Shown here: positions 34,746 through 44,002 of the stretch, in pieces
Numbering within the stretch: the stretch's first letter is position 1
Layout of the letters: each line of letters starts with the position of its first letter
From: Alteromonas sp. 1_MG-2023
GTDB taxonomy: Bacteria > Pseudomonadota > Gammaproteobacteria > Enterobacterales > Alteromonadaceae
Length of the DNA stretch: 64,000 nt
Reading direction: 5' to 3'
Assembly: GCF_030547075.1 (NCBI RefSeq)
Contig: NZ_JAUOQH010000003.1
Span: 295,494-359,493, forward strand
The notes under the pieces: generated by a model
Database searches by the model: none
What the model saw: only the letters and a program-made list of their open reading frames with translations
What the model was told of the DNA's origin: nothing
Program-made: the position numbers and the translations under genes

Positions 34746-35954
34746 CCTTTCCTCCACGCTAGCGATGAATTCTAAAGAGGCCATTTCTACCAATCGGCTT
34801 TTGGTGCGCTCAAATTCAAACATAAGCGAGCCACTGGTATAAATCTCTTCTTGAGGCACGTAAGCCGTCATGATTAGACTAGTTCTACTGTCGTAACATT
34901 CATCTACCAATGCTATAAATCGGCGTAATGCATCATCCATGGGTGCTAAAACCACTTCCCGCTCTCCGGTTTCGGCAGAGGCGATGTTAATATTCGAACC
35001 GTTATCTTCAGTGCCCCGCGCCTTAATTCTCTCGTACGCCTGGCCACTCATAGGTGGCACGTTGAACACTAATATGGTTTTGTACAACTTGGCTAATTCT
35101 ACATAATCAAAGTGGCTTCGAGGCCCTTCACACAACGCCGAAAAATCAAAGCAAACGGCGCTGTTACTCAAACCTGATTGGCTAGTTTCACTTTGTGCAA
35201 TAACGTTAATATGGCGACCTAACACCGTTATGCTCGAAGCCGCAACATTAAGCGTTAAGTCGAACTCGCGAAGGAGAGTTTGATGCAATGCCGCCTGCTT
35301 TGGCAATGACTCAGGTAATTCGAAATAACGCTGAGTGTAATTAAGCGCTCGCTTTCTATGGTCTTGTTCGCCGTTAAGGTGCACTACTTTTAAATGAGTT
35401 TTAATTGCTGCGATAGCGGGTAAAAAGCGCTCCCTCTGCAAACCATTTCGATAAAGCTCGTTCGGTGCACAGTTGCTGGTGCACACCACCACCATGTTAA
35501 GTTCAAACATGTATTGCAGTAAGTTACCCAATAACATGGCATCGCCAATATCAGACACAAAGAACTCATCAAAACACAACACTTTGTACTGCTGACTTAG
35601 TTGCTTCGCAATATGGCGCAACGGCTCAGACTTACCGGATAGTTCAGTCAGCCGCCTGTGAACGTCTTGCATGAAGTGATGGAAATGTTGTCGTTTACAC
35701 ACAGTACTAGGCAAACTTTTGTGTAGTAAATCCATTAGAAAAGTTTTGCCACGCCCCACCTTGCCCCACAAATAGATACCGTTAATATTTTCTAGGGTAC
35801 TTTTGTAAATAACTTCGCTATCGCTATTGGCATTGTGCAACGAAAGATATAGCTGCTGAAGCAACTCAATGGCGTGATGTTGAGATGGATCTTTAAGAAG
35901 TTTGCCCGAATCGACTAACTCTTGGTATTTGATAAGCGGGGAGGAATCTAGCAT
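34743..35954 (-). CDS. zapE: Cell division protein ZapE (AFG1-like ATPase)
   Basis: 403 residues. P-loop ATPase with Walker A GKVGRGKT (64-71), QHFHHFMQDVHRRL, Walker B KVLCFDEFFVSDIGDAMLL, and the CTSNCAPNELYRNGLQRERFLP segment characteristic of ZapE/AFG1. In E. coli ZapE acts at the division site on FtsZ under oxygen-limited and other stress conditions. The length is slightly above the ~375 of E. coli ZapE. Single gene; the upstream gene yehS runs the same way with a 118-base gap. C-terminal residues FEFERTKSRLVEM are also family-typical. Confidence 0.92.
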   Translation of the reverse strand: MLDSSPLIKYQELVDSGKLLKDPSQHHAIELLQQLYLSLHNANSDSEVIYKSTLENINGIYLWGKVGRGKTFLMDLLHKSLPSTVCKRQHFHHFMQDVHRRLTELSGKSEPLRHIAKQLSQQYKVLCFDEFFVSDIGDAMLLGNLLQYMFELNMVVVCTSNCAPNELYRNGLQRERFLPAIAAIKTHLKVVHLNGEQDHRKRALNYTQRYFELPESLPKQAALHQTLLREFDLTLNVAASSITVLGRHINVIAQSETSQSGLSNSAVCFDFSALCEGPRSHFDYVELAKLYKTILVFNVPPMSGQAYERIKARGTEDNGSNINIASAETGEREVVLAPMDDALRRFIALVDECYDSRTSLIMTAYVPQEEIYTSGSLMFEFERTKSRLVEMASLEFIASVEER

Positions 35955-36072
35955 TCAAATTTAACAGGGTTTGTTACCGAGAAAATTTGCGTTACGCTTA
36001 ATTTAAATCTTCATATTTTTGCACCTTTAATTCGGGTGCAAAGCGTAACGCCCGATAGTTATCAGTTAACGA

Positions 36073-36660
36073 TTAAGAGGTTTTACCCCACACTGAACTT
36101 GGCTTATTGGCTTTCTCTTTCGCTTTTTGGGCTTGCATATCAGCTTTTACATTTTCGCGTACTTGCTCTTTCGTATGTGCTGTTTTTTTCGCATCAGGAC
36201 GGTATTTTTTCACCATACCTTGCAATAAGTTTCGCACTACCTGATCACCCGCTACTTTATAGTTTCTGTGATCGGGTTTTCTGAAAAAGGCAGAAAGTTC
36301 GTTCTTACTTAATCTGAAATCAGCCATTTGAAGCGCATTAATCATGTCTTCGTCTTTGTAGCTCATAGCAATACGAATTTTTCTAAGCACTTCGTTATTG
36401 CTTAAACGCTCACCGGCTTTCAAAATAACGGGCTCGACGCCTTCTTGCTTACCACGCCTTTTTATAATTAAGCCGTCTAAGAACAGAGATATAATTTTGT
36501 CTCTGCAAGGTAAATACCCTTCTTCCCCTTCTTTTTTCATAATTGAGTGAAGGTAGTCTACATCCATGTCGTAGTTTACTAACTTGAAAATACCGATAGC
36601 GGCGGTATCGTTGATAGCCAAAGCAAAACGTAGGCGTCGTAGAACATCATTGTGGATCAT
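36073..36660 (-). CDS. yehS: YehS family protein, two DUF1456 repeats
   Basis: 195 residues from the ATG at 36660, giving MIHNDVLRRLRFAL, which aligns with the start of E. coli YehS. The frame is open further to a TTG at 36834, but that extension is unlike the family and has no ribosome site. Two related units (about 1-68 and 86-155) each contain NDVLRRLRFAL / NEVLRKIRIAM and an xxF-LxGL segment. It has a longer basic C-terminal tail (KAKEKANKPSSVWGKTS) than the ~156-residue E. coli protein. Function of the family is unknown; it was seen as a small conserved proteobacterial protein. Confidence 0.83.
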   Translation of the reverse strand: MIHNDVLRRLRFALAINDTAAIGIFKLVNYDMDVDYLHSIMKKEGEEGYLPCRDKIISLFLDGLIIKRRGKQEGVEPVILKAGERLSNNEVLRKIRIAMSYKDEDMINALQMADFRLSKNELSAFFRKPDHRNYKVAGDQVVRNLLQGMVKKYRPDAKKTAHTKEQVRENVKADMQAQKAKEKANKPSSVWGKTS

Positions 36661-36862
36661 GGTATTTAGTCTTAATCTAGAAGGGTCTAATGTATTATGA
36701 CGTAGTTTATCGTAATGGCTAATAGACCGCGAATTAAAACCACTGCTTTGCCCTAAATGTGCGTCTTTAAAGGTGGAATTTGCGTTATTTTGATAAAATT
36801 TCGATCCTAATCCGACGTTTTCATCTTTAAACAACTATAGCAGTTTCTTATTTGGCCTATTT

Positions 36863-37432
36863 ATGACACTAACAAATAGAATTAAATACACAGCAAGAAA
36901 ACATGTATCTATGACTTTCGCTTTATTGGTGCTGGCGTTTTTAGCCGGTTGTGCCAGCAAGGGCCCACAGATTAACTTGGATGAAAGCCAAAATTTTGCT
37001 GAAATAAATACCTTCTTCGTTCGCGCTCCGTTAAATAGCGTAAATCCTGAAATAGAAAATCAACTCACTTCTGCAATAAGCCGAGCCCTCATTGCCAAGG
37101 GGCTGAAGCCCTCTTCCGAAGAGGGAGCAGATGTGTTGGTGGGTTTTCTTCCATCTACCGCTAGTGAAGAAAACGATACGCGTTTAAATCTTGGACTTGG
37201 TACCGGTGTTTTTGGTCGCTCGACAGGCATTTCTCTTGGTAGCATTTTTAGTGTGCCTATTGGCGAGCGAGTCACCCAATATCAAAATCTTCAAATTGAT
37301 GTAGTGAAAGGCGAAAAGTTTATCTACAGTGCTGTGGGTAGTGTGGAAGTAGAGTCTACAGATTCAGTCACTATTCAAAATAAATTGGGCGAGCTGGTTG
37401 CCAATCTACTTGAAGCCTTTCCAGCCAAGTAG
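36863..37432 (+). CDS. DUF4136-type lipoprotein
   Basis: 189 residues. A lipobox LAGC (residues 27-30) ends the signal peptide; an internal Met at about 17 is an alternative start. The mature part resembles the DUF4136 family: FAEINTFFV near its start, ENQLTSAISRALIAKGLKPSSEEGADVLVGF in the middle and IQNKLGELVANLL at the end. Such lipoproteins are periplasmic-side and of unknown role. It lies 60 bases before the LysR-type regulator gene. Confidence 0.78.
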   Translation: MTLTNRIKYTARKHVSMTFALLVLAFLAGCASKGPQINLDESQNFAEINTFFVRAPLNSVNPEIENQLTSAISRALIAKGLKPSSEEGADVLVGFLPSTASEENDTRLNLGLGTGVFGRSTGISLGSIFSVPIGERVTQYQNLQIDVVKGEKFIYSAVGSVEVESTDSVTIQNKLGELVANLLEAFPAK

Positions 37433-37491
37433 AAGACAGTTAGCTTAGTAAGTGTTATAAAACGCCCTATTAATCTTGTTTTGGCATAGCC

Positions 37492-38400
37492 ATGAACTTT
37501 AAGCATTTAAAAACCTTCGTTGAAGTGGCGCAGTGCGGAAACTTTTCGGTAGCAGCCACTAGGTTGCATACCGTACAAAGTGCCATTAGCCGGCATATTA
37601 ATGCCCTTGAACAAGACTTAGGGGTAACACTTCTGAGCCGCACCACTCGCCATGTCGCACTAACACCGGCCGGAGATGCATTTTTAATTCACGCCCGCTC
37701 AATTATCCAGCACTGTGAACAAGCTAAATATGAAGCACAGCAAGTAGAAAGTGGTAAGCAGGGCATATTGCGCATAGGTTATTTAAGTTCAGCATGTGCC
37801 CACTTCTTGCCCCAAATGTTACGCCGCTTTGCCGAAGCGTCACCGCAGGTAGATGTACAAATATTTGAAATGACAGCCGGCCAGCAGTTAACCGCCTTTA
37901 GCGGAGGCCTACTCGACATTGGTTTTTCTCGCCCTGTGGAAGGAGGTTATGAAGGGCTAATTGAGCACCTGCATTTAAGCAACGACCCTATTTATTTAGT
38001 GGTTTCGAACCTTCATCCCTTGGCAGATTCAAAAGATATAGACTTAAACTCACTATCGCCCTACCCGTTAACCTTATTTGCCAGAAACCAAGCACCAAGT
38101 TTGTTCGACGCCATCATTAGTGCATTCCATCAAAACCAAATTCAGCCAATGGTAGCCAGTGAACCTTCGTCTATGCAAGCACTGCTGACTCAAGTAGCCA
38201 GCAGCAACAGCGTGGGTTTAGTGCCCGGCTGTATTAAAAACTTACAAACACAAGGCTGCCGTTTTATTCCCTTATCTCTACCTTTGCATGTTTCACTAGA
38301 AATGCATTGGCAGGCAAAACCCAGCGCGACCGCACAAACATGGCTCAATTGGTATCAAGAGCAGCCTCGGATAACCGAGAAAGCAGCAGTGGAGCCGTAG
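37492..38400 (+). CDS. LysR-family transcriptional regulator
   Basis: 302 residues. N-terminal winged helix-turn-helix with the typical start MNFKHLKTFVEVAQCGNFSVAATRLHTVQSAISRHI, then the coinducer-binding domain from GILRIGYLSSA. LysR regulators bind an effector and control an often divergent target. Here both neighbours run in the same direction, so the target is unclear. The order of the N-terminus and ENSxS-like IGYLSSA region resembles the CatR/BenM-like aromatic-acid subgroup, only weakly. Confidence 0.92.
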   Translation: MNFKHLKTFVEVAQCGNFSVAATRLHTVQSAISRHINALEQDLGVTLLSRTTRHVALTPAGDAFLIHARSIIQHCEQAKYEAQQVESGKQGILRIGYLSSACAHFLPQMLRRFAEASPQVDVQIFEMTAGQQLTAFSGGLLDIGFSRPVEGGYEGLIEHLHLSNDPIYLVVSNLHPLADSKDIDLNSLSPYPLTLFARNQAPSLFDAIISAFHQNQIQPMVASEPSSMQALLTQVASSNSVGLVPGCIKNLQTQGCRFIPLSLPLHVSLEMHWQAKPSATAQTWLNWYQEQPRITEKAAVEP

Positions 38401-38556
38401 GATTTCATTTGATGCACTAGTTTTTGTTTTAGTCGCTACCTACTGCTGTATCAGCGGCCTAATGATGACTTATTTATATACACGTTAGCGAACATCTTAT
38501 GAGACACTCACCTACATTAATCGCTGGCTATAAAAACTCTATACAGAAGGTTTACT

Positions 38557-39120
38557 ATGAAAGTTATATTCTTTGCTATTACCTTATTTCTTACCGGATG
38601 CGCCAGTACAAATGGCCTTGCGGTTTTCTCTTTTTCTAATGCTGAAGTGCAGTCGTTACTTAGCAAGCAAATTCCTAATTTAACTGAGAACGTAAACTTA
38701 ATGGGCTTACCCGTGAAGCTTAATGTGAACGACGTTAGTGTAGACATAGGCCCTGACAGTCGCGATGTAATTTCACTTGGCTTAGACACAGGCGCAGAAA
38801 TAAACGCGTTCGCATTTACCTACCCTGTACGGCTAACATTCCAAGTTGAAGGCAGCCCTTATTATGACAGCGAGCAAAAAGCGGTATTTTTGCGTAATTT
38901 GAATTTGTTAGATTCGAGCGTAGAAGCTGGCAGCTATAAGGGAAATTTAAAGCCGCTAAATAGCGAGGTAATGAACCTTTTAAATGCTTTTTTAGCAACA
39001 AACCCTGTCTATAAATTGGATATGAGTAACCCTAAGGTGGCACTTTTAAGTAAAGTACCATTAGATATGAAAGTGGTTGAAGGTGCCGTTCAATTAGTGC
39101 CTAAGAATTGGAATAATTAG
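38557..39120 (+). CDS. DUF1439 lipoprotein, YceB-like
   Basis: 187 residues with a short lipoprotein signal and lipobox LTGC (residues 12-15). Features of DUF1439: a FSFSNAEVQSLLSKQIP start, then alternating beta strands (LMGLPVKLNVNDVSVDIGPDSRDVISL) and VFLRNLNLLD. E. coli YceB is a related periplasmic lipoprotein of unknown function. The following gene starts 25 bases on, so they may be co-transcribed. Confidence 0.78.
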   Translation: MKVIFFAITLFLTGCASTNGLAVFSFSNAEVQSLLSKQIPNLTENVNLMGLPVKLNVNDVSVDIGPDSRDVISLGLDTGAEINAFAFTYPVRLTFQVEGSPYYDSEQKAVFLRNLNLLDSSVEAGSYKGNLKPLNSEVMNLLNAFLATNPVYKLDMSNPKVALLSKVPLDMKVVEGAVQLVPKNWNN

Positions 39121-39145
39121 CCCATTATAAATAAGAAGAATAGGT

Positions 39146-39802
39146 ATGAAAATTACATTACCCCGCATACTCGCTTTGACCATATTAGTGCTAACACCAT
39201 CGCTAGCACTCGCTTTTACCGCTGAAAAAACGAGCCCTTATACAGCGGGCACGAAAGCAATTATTCAGCCTGCGCCTTTGGTGTCAATTGCTAATCACGA
39301 TAGCTTTTTTAACAGTATTAAAGCGTTATGCGGAAAAGCGTTTGCCGGAAAAATAACGATAGATAATCAGGGGCCCGGTAGCATGTCTGGCCAAACTTTA
39401 GTCATGCATGTTAGGCGCTGTACAAATGATACGTTACAGATTCCGTTTCATGTAGGAGACGATGCTTCTCGTACGTGGATCGTTACTAAAACGGGTTCAG
39501 GCCTATCGCTAAAGCATGATCACCGCCATCAAGATGGTAGTTATTCTGAATCGACCATGTATGGCGGCCATACGCTAGATGCCGGCTGGCCGCAGGTTCA
39601 ATCGTTTCCTGCAGATGCTTATTCTAAAGACTTGTTTGCTAAAAGCGGTATTCCCCAATCAAGCGCTAATATTTGGCAAATGTTTATTTACCCAGATACA
39701 TTTACTTATAGACTGATAAGAGAAGGCAGAGAATTTCGGGTAGATTTTGATTTAACTCAACCAATTACACCGCCTGCTGCGCCATGGGGATATGCCGACT
39801 AA
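39146..39802 (+). CDS. Hypothetical secreted protein
   Basis: 218 residues with a signal peptide (cleavage likely after SLALA). Not recognised. The mature part has two Cys, a His-rich segment (LKHDHRHQDGSY and GGHTL) that could bind metal, and an aromatic C-terminal half ending DFDLTQPITPPAAPWGYAD. It follows the DUF1439 lipoprotein gene after 25 bases and probably shares its transcript. The next stretch contains imperfect repeats. Confidence 0.7.
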   Translation: MKITLPRILALTILVLTPSLALAFTAEKTSPYTAGTKAIIQPAPLVSIANHDSFFNSIKALCGKAFAGKITIDNQGPGSMSGQTLVMHVRRCTNDTLQIPFHVGDDASRTWIVTKTGSGLSLKHDHRHQDGSYSESTMYGGHTLDAGWPQVQSFPADAYSKDLFAKSGIPQSSANIWQMFIYPDTFTYRLIREGREFRVDFDLTQPITPPAAPWGYAD

Positions 39803-39836
39803 CTGTACTGCTTCTGCTCACTGGTACTAGTTATCC

Positions 39837-39938
39837 ACCGGCGCTAGCTCTCAACCGGCGCTAGTTCACTGCTTTAGCCACCGGCATCGATTAGCACCGG
39901 TAGTAGATAGCTCTCGGTAGCTAATTAATGCCGGCGCT
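39837..39938. repeat. Imperfect CCGGCGCTAG-type repeats
   Basis: The 11-mer ACCGGCGCTAG occurs at 39837-39847 and 39854-39864, and CCGGCGCT again at 39931-39938, with shorter CACCGG copies between (near 39879 and 39895). They lie between convergent genes and could form hairpins after transcription. Confidence 0.55.
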
Positions 39939-39981
39939 GTTTAACAACAGAGCCGGGATGTTAGGGCTAAGGCTATTTACA

Positions 39982-40530
39982 CTACTTGGCTAAATGCGGG
40001 GCACATACTTTAGCGATTTGAGTAGCATCGAAGATTTCAATCCAATAACCATCTGGATCTTTAATAAACCCAATACCTTTCATTGCGCCATCATTTGGGC
40101 GTTTTTGAAACGGAACATTTAGCGCTTCAAACCTTTCACACGCTGACTGTAAATCGGGGACGTGAAAACCAATATGACCAAAACCTTTCGGCTCACTATT
40201 TCCATTATGGTATTGGACAGTCTCGGCAGTATCACCCCAGTTATGAGTAAGCTCTAACATTGCCGGTCTACCAAAAGTTTGGGCAGTGCGTTTAATGTCG
40301 TCTTCGCTAATATAGGAAAAATCATCACCAGCGGCTAAAAAATAAAGGCTAAATTTCATCTCTTCAAAATCTAAGCGTTTTAAAAGTGTCATTCCCATCA
40401 CGCGTGTATAGAAATCAAGAGATCGCCTAGGATCGGCAATTCGCAACATCGTTTGGTTAAAAACAAAGCCTTCAGTGGCATCATCTTTGTCTTCACATAA
40501 CCCTTCGGCTTTATCAAAATGTCGGCTCAT
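39982..40530 (-). CDS. gloA: Lactoylglutathione lyase (glyoxalase I)
   Basis: 182 residues. Glyoxalase I makes S-lactoylglutathione from the glutathione-methylglyoxal hemithioacetal. Metal ligands visible: Gln in NQTMLRI, Glu in LELTHNWG, His in FGHIGFHV, Glu in YWIEIFD. The ~180-residue length and the [16 protein letters not shown] segment match the longer, eukaryote-like type of glyoxalase I seen in Pseudomonas as well. Single gene. The insert separating it from shorter E. coli GloA suggests zinc rather than nickel use; that is inference. Confidence 0.9.
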   Translation of the reverse strand: MSRHFDKAEGLCEDKDDATEGFVFNQTMLRIADPRRSLDFYTRVMGMTLLKRLDFEEMKFSLYFLAAGDDFSYISEDDIKRTAQTFGRPAMLELTHNWGDTAETVQYHNGNSEPKGFGHIGFHVPDLQSACERFEALNVPFQKRPNDGAMKGIGFIKDPDGYWIEIFDATQIAKVCAPHLAK

Positions 40531-40740
40531 TACTATTGTATCCTTAAGTTAATAACGTGATTAGTAGTCAAAATGGGGACAAACGACGCAATAAACAACA
40601 TATCTACACAGCTAAAGATGCCCTATTTCACAATGCCTTAGACTATTTTATGATGCTTAATCCAACATTTGCACTGTTAGTACAAAGCTTGACCATTTAT
40701 ACTTTCACACACCCTGTTTCGGTTAGTCCAATTTATAAAA

Positions 40741-43080
40741 ATGCGAATTTTTGTTTTTATTCTGCTTTTACTTAGCGTCAGCATGTCTAACGCGCAGCAA
40801 GTCGCCCCGCCGTCACAGGATAAAAACTTATCTCAGCAAGCCAATACCCTTCTCTCAAAAGCACGCGTATCCGAGAAAAACTCACTTCAGTTGCGAATTG
40901 AGTGGGCCAATAAAGCATTACAATTATCCGAAAATTTTGAAGACTTAACTATTAATGCACAAGCTCACTTTCTGCTGGGCAAGTTAACATCGCAAGCTCT
41001 TGATAATGACGCCACCCAACAGCACTTTTTAAAAGCATCCAAAATATACCAGCAACTTAACGACACCGAAAATTACGTACTGTCGTATGCCGGCTTTATC
41101 AATGCATTAATAGAATCCAAGCAATTTACCCAAGCTGACACTGCCATTAAAAAGCTGGTGCCCGCGGCTTTCCAGCATGGTGAAGCTTTACCTATTGGCA
41201 TTATCCTTAACGCTAGAGGAGATAGTTATTATGAGCAAAATAAATATGACCTAGCCATTGTGCAATACCTTATGGCGGTCGAGTACCTTACAGGTGACGA
41301 CGCCTCAACTCAGCGATTGAATGGGAGAATATTGGTAAAAATTGCCCAAGCTTATAAACGTTTAAAAGCGCGAGAAAAAACGGCTGAATATTATCAAAAA
41401 GCATTAGCCGTATTTACAGATTTAAACGACACCCGATCAATGGCTCGTACGCTTAACACCTTGGCTGAAGCAGAGCGATACCTAGGTCACTTAGTCCTGG
41501 CACTAGACTTCGCATTGCGAAGCCTCTCACTGCACAATCAGATAGACGATGCAGACGGACAGGCTAAAGCGTTAATGGGAGCGGGTATTATTTACCGCCA
41601 TATTGGTCGCTACGAACAATCTTTAAAACTTATCCTACAAGCTCATAAATATTATAAGCAGATCAACGATGCCACTGGTATTGCAAAAACATCGAATCAG
41701 ATAGGTCACATCTATTTTAGGTTGGAACAATTCGACCAAGCACATTCTTTTTTTATGCTTACTATTAGTTTGGCAGAAAATAATGTTGCCCCCAAAACTC
41801 TTGCAACAGCGTTGAGAGAAAGTGCAATTATTGATTGGAGTAAGGGTAACTATACTTCTGCTCTAGAGTTGGCGCAAAAAGCCGATACCATTTACCGTGA
41901 AAGTGGTGATAGGGAGATGCAGTCGGTTACTCAGCGAATATTAGCGAACGTGTATCGAGACCAAAACAATCTGTCAAAAGCTCATTTCCATTATCAAGCG
42001 TCACTTTCTTTAGCGACTGAAATATCAAGTGAATTTTATCAAGTTAAGACGCTTATTCCTTTTGCCGCCATGCTAATTGAAACCAATATTGAAGAGGCTA
42101 TAGATAGGTTGAAAACATCTCTTACCCTATCTCTTAAAAATGGCTATAAGGATTATACTCTAGAGAGTTATCGCTATCTTAGGTTAGCTGAGAAAAGTAG
42201 AGGCAACATAGCCGCATCGTTAGAATATGCAGAAAAAGAAATCGCCTTAACTGAACTGATTCAAGAAGATATTAATAACAATGAACTTGCATTGGAAAAA
42301 GCTAAGTTACACTCGTTGCGGTTAGAAATAGAGTTAGAAACTTTACGAGAGAAGACAAAGCTAGATAAACTAGAACTGGCTCGAAAAAATAACGAAATAG
42401 AAATAGCACAACAATCGAATGAGATAGCCGAATTACAGCTAATTAAAAACAGATATGCCAGTGTAGCCTTAGCGCTGGCACTTGCAGTATGCTTGATACT
42501 GGTTGTACTTACCTACCGTCGCTTTGTTGTTTCAACGAAGGAAAACCAAGAACTCGATTACTTGGCTACTCGAGATCCATTAACCAATTGCTTTAACCGC
42601 CGAGTGTTATTCGATTCGATGGAACGGGACTTTGCCAAATCTCCCCTACCCGTTGAATATTGTGTGCTTATGATTGATATCGACCACTTCAAAGCGATAA
42701 ACGATAATTACGGACATACCATCGGTGACTCGGTACTTTGCAATGTTGCAAACACCTTACAAAACTGTGTCCGTCAAGATGATGTAGTCGCCCGATTTGG
42801 GGGAGAAGAATTTTGTATTTTGTTACCTAACACTATCTCTCAACAAGCCTTACACATTGCTGAAACAATGCGTAAAGCTGTACAAGACAGTCGATTCGAG
42901 TCTATTGAGGTAACCTGTAGCGTCGGCGTAACCTCAATTCGTTTCAAAGCCCAAACGCCTTCTGAACTTATTGTTCAGGCCGATTTGGCGCTATTTGAGT
43001 CGAAATCTTTAGGCCGCAATAAGGTTACGCTTTGGAACGAATCACTGGCTGAAGCTCAAGACCCAGTTCGTAAGTCCTGA
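40741..43080 (+). CDS. TPR-repeat diguanylate cyclase (GGDEF)
   Basis: 779 residues. Signal peptide (MRIFVFILLLLSVSMSNAQQ), then a periplasmic array of tetratricopeptide-like helix pairs (about 35-500), a coiled coil (about 505-570), a transmembrane helix near 572-594 (SVALALALAVCLILVVLTY) and a cytoplasmic GGDEF domain from about 605. The active-site motif is GGEEF (687-691), and the inhibitory RxxD (Arg678-Asp681) is five residues before it, so the enzyme should make cyclic di-GMP with product feedback. The TPR part probably senses a periplasmic protein or ligand. Single gene. Confidence 0.92.
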   Translation: MRIFVFILLLLSVSMSNAQQVAPPSQDKNLSQQANTLLSKARVSEKNSLQLRIEWANKALQLSENFEDLTINAQAHFLLGKLTSQALDNDATQQHFLKASKIYQQLNDTENYVLSYAGFINALIESKQFTQADTAIKKLVPAAFQHGEALPIGIILNARGDSYYEQNKYDLAIVQYLMAVEYLTGDDASTQRLNGRILVKIAQAYKRLKAREKTAEYYQKALAVFTDLNDTRSMARTLNTLAEAERYLGHLVLALDFALRSLSLHNQIDDADGQAKALMGAGIIYRHIGRYEQSLKLILQAHKYYKQINDATGIAKTSNQIGHIYFRLEQFDQAHSFFMLTISLAENNVAPKTLATALRESAIIDWSKGNYTSALELAQKADTIYRESGDREMQSVTQRILANVYRDQNNLSKAHFHYQASLSLATEISSEFYQVKTLIPFAAMLIETNIEEAIDRLKTSLTLSLKNGYKDYTLESYRYLRLAEKSRGNIAASLEYAEKEIALTELIQEDINNNELALEKAKLHSLRLEIELETLREKTKLDKLELARKNNEIEIAQQSNEIAELQLIKNRYASVALALALAVCLILVVLTYRRFVVSTKENQELDYLATRDPLTNCFNRRVLFDSMERDFAKSPLPVEYCVLMIDIDHFKAINDNYGHTIGDSVLCNVANTLQNCVRQDDVVARFGGEEFCILLPNTISQQALHIAETMRKAVQDSRFESIEVTCSVGVTSIRFKAQTPSELIVQADLALFESKSLGRNKVTLWNESLAEAQDPVRKS

Positions 43081-43124
43081 AGCCGAAATTTAAAACCCGC
43101 GACTTAAAACGAACCTTATCTCAC

Positions 43125-43781
43125 TTAAACTACAGTGATCACATCGTCCATTGGCAAACGTGCCTTAGGTAACCCATGGTTCCAGTCTTGTTCTACGTCA
43201 GCATAACCAAGTGCTAGCGCAACCTCACAGATATGCCCATCTAACTCTTCACTAAACAATTCGCCAATCAGGTCGACATCAACACCTTCCATCGGTGTAG
43301 ACGCAATACCCAATCGCGCTAGAGTGTGAAGCAAGTTGCCAAACGCTAGGTAAACCTGAGCTTTAGTCCAAGAGCCGTTATAGCCGTTCTCATCTGTGTT
43401 TGCTTCGGCAAACGCGTAAGCGCCCATAAATGAATCTCGCATTGCTTCAGGGAGGTGACCTGAAGCCACTTCCGCATCAACCCGCTTCACAAATTTTTCT
43501 TTTGTGAACTTAGGATCGTAGGCAAACAAAATAGTGTGCGATGCTTCTTTAGCATGTAATTGGTTGAACTGATGCTTGTTAGCAAAAGTGTCGTGTAAGC
43601 GCTGTTTTGCGCCATCACTTTCTACTACAACAAATTTCCAAGGCTGAGAATTTATTGAGGAAGCAGATAACCTTAACGCTTCTAAAATTACAGCCAAATC
43701 TTCAGACGAAATACGCTTGTTGCTGTCGTATTTCTTAACGGTATAACGCTGGTTTAAATCACTGATAATTTGATGAGACAC
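43125..43781 (-). CDS. NAD(P)H-dependent nitroreductase, NfsB-like
   Basis: 218 residues. Flavin-binding signatures of the nitroreductase family: RYTVKKYDSNKRIS (phosphate-binding Arg region at 12-25), LSASSINSQPWKFVVV and GNLLHTLARLGIASTPMEGVD, with the NAD(P)H-type end ALGYAD. It reduces nitro or quinone compounds with FMN as cofactor and is close in length to E. coli NfsB (217). Single gene, convergent with the diguanylate cyclase. Confidence 0.9.
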   Translation of the reverse strand: MSHQIISDLNQRYTVKKYDSNKRISSEDLAVILEALRLSASSINSQPWKFVVVESDGAKQRLHDTFANKHQFNQLHAKEASHTILFAYDPKFTKEKFVKRVDAEVASGHLPEAMRDSFMGAYAFAEANTDENGYNGSWTKAQVYLAFGNLLHTLARLGIASTPMEGVDVDLIGELFSEELDGHICEVALALGYADVEQDWNHGLPKARLPMDDVITVV

Positions 43782-43939
43782 TACCTGCTCCTAATGTTTA
43801 ATTCTGAAACTTTATTTGCGAAGAAGTGTAACCAGTTATACGAAAGACGATAAGCCCGCTAATTATTGAATGAGTTTACATATTTTTTTGATAATAAAAG
43901 AGTGGCTTATGAGCTGTGGTTACACAATCGAGTAAAAAT

Positions 43940-44002
43940 ATGAGGCAATTAATAGGAAATCACGCTATTTTTGTAGAAGTTCAAGATAACGACGAGCAGT
44001 AA
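43940..44002 (+). CDS. Tiny coupled reading frame upstream of the adenylate cyclase
   Basis: A 20-codon frame starting ATG AGG and ending at a TAA whose last base is the first base of the cyclase ATG (TAATG). The product would be an amphipathic peptide that starts MRQLIGNHAIFVEV and ends DNDEQ. There is no strong ribosome site before its ATG (only AGTAAAAAT). It may be a leader peptide that couples translation of the cyclase, or chance. Confidence 0.35.
   Translation: MRQLIGNHAIFVEVQDNDEQ

Noticed and set aside
36661..36834. N-terminal extension of YehS to a TTG at 36834
   Set aside because: The extension is unlike the family and the ATG at 36660 restores the normal YehS start.
40557..40775. 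72-codon frame on the plus strand before the diguanylate cyclase
   Set aside because: It overlaps the start of the clearly real GGDEF gene in another frame and has no protein-like features.
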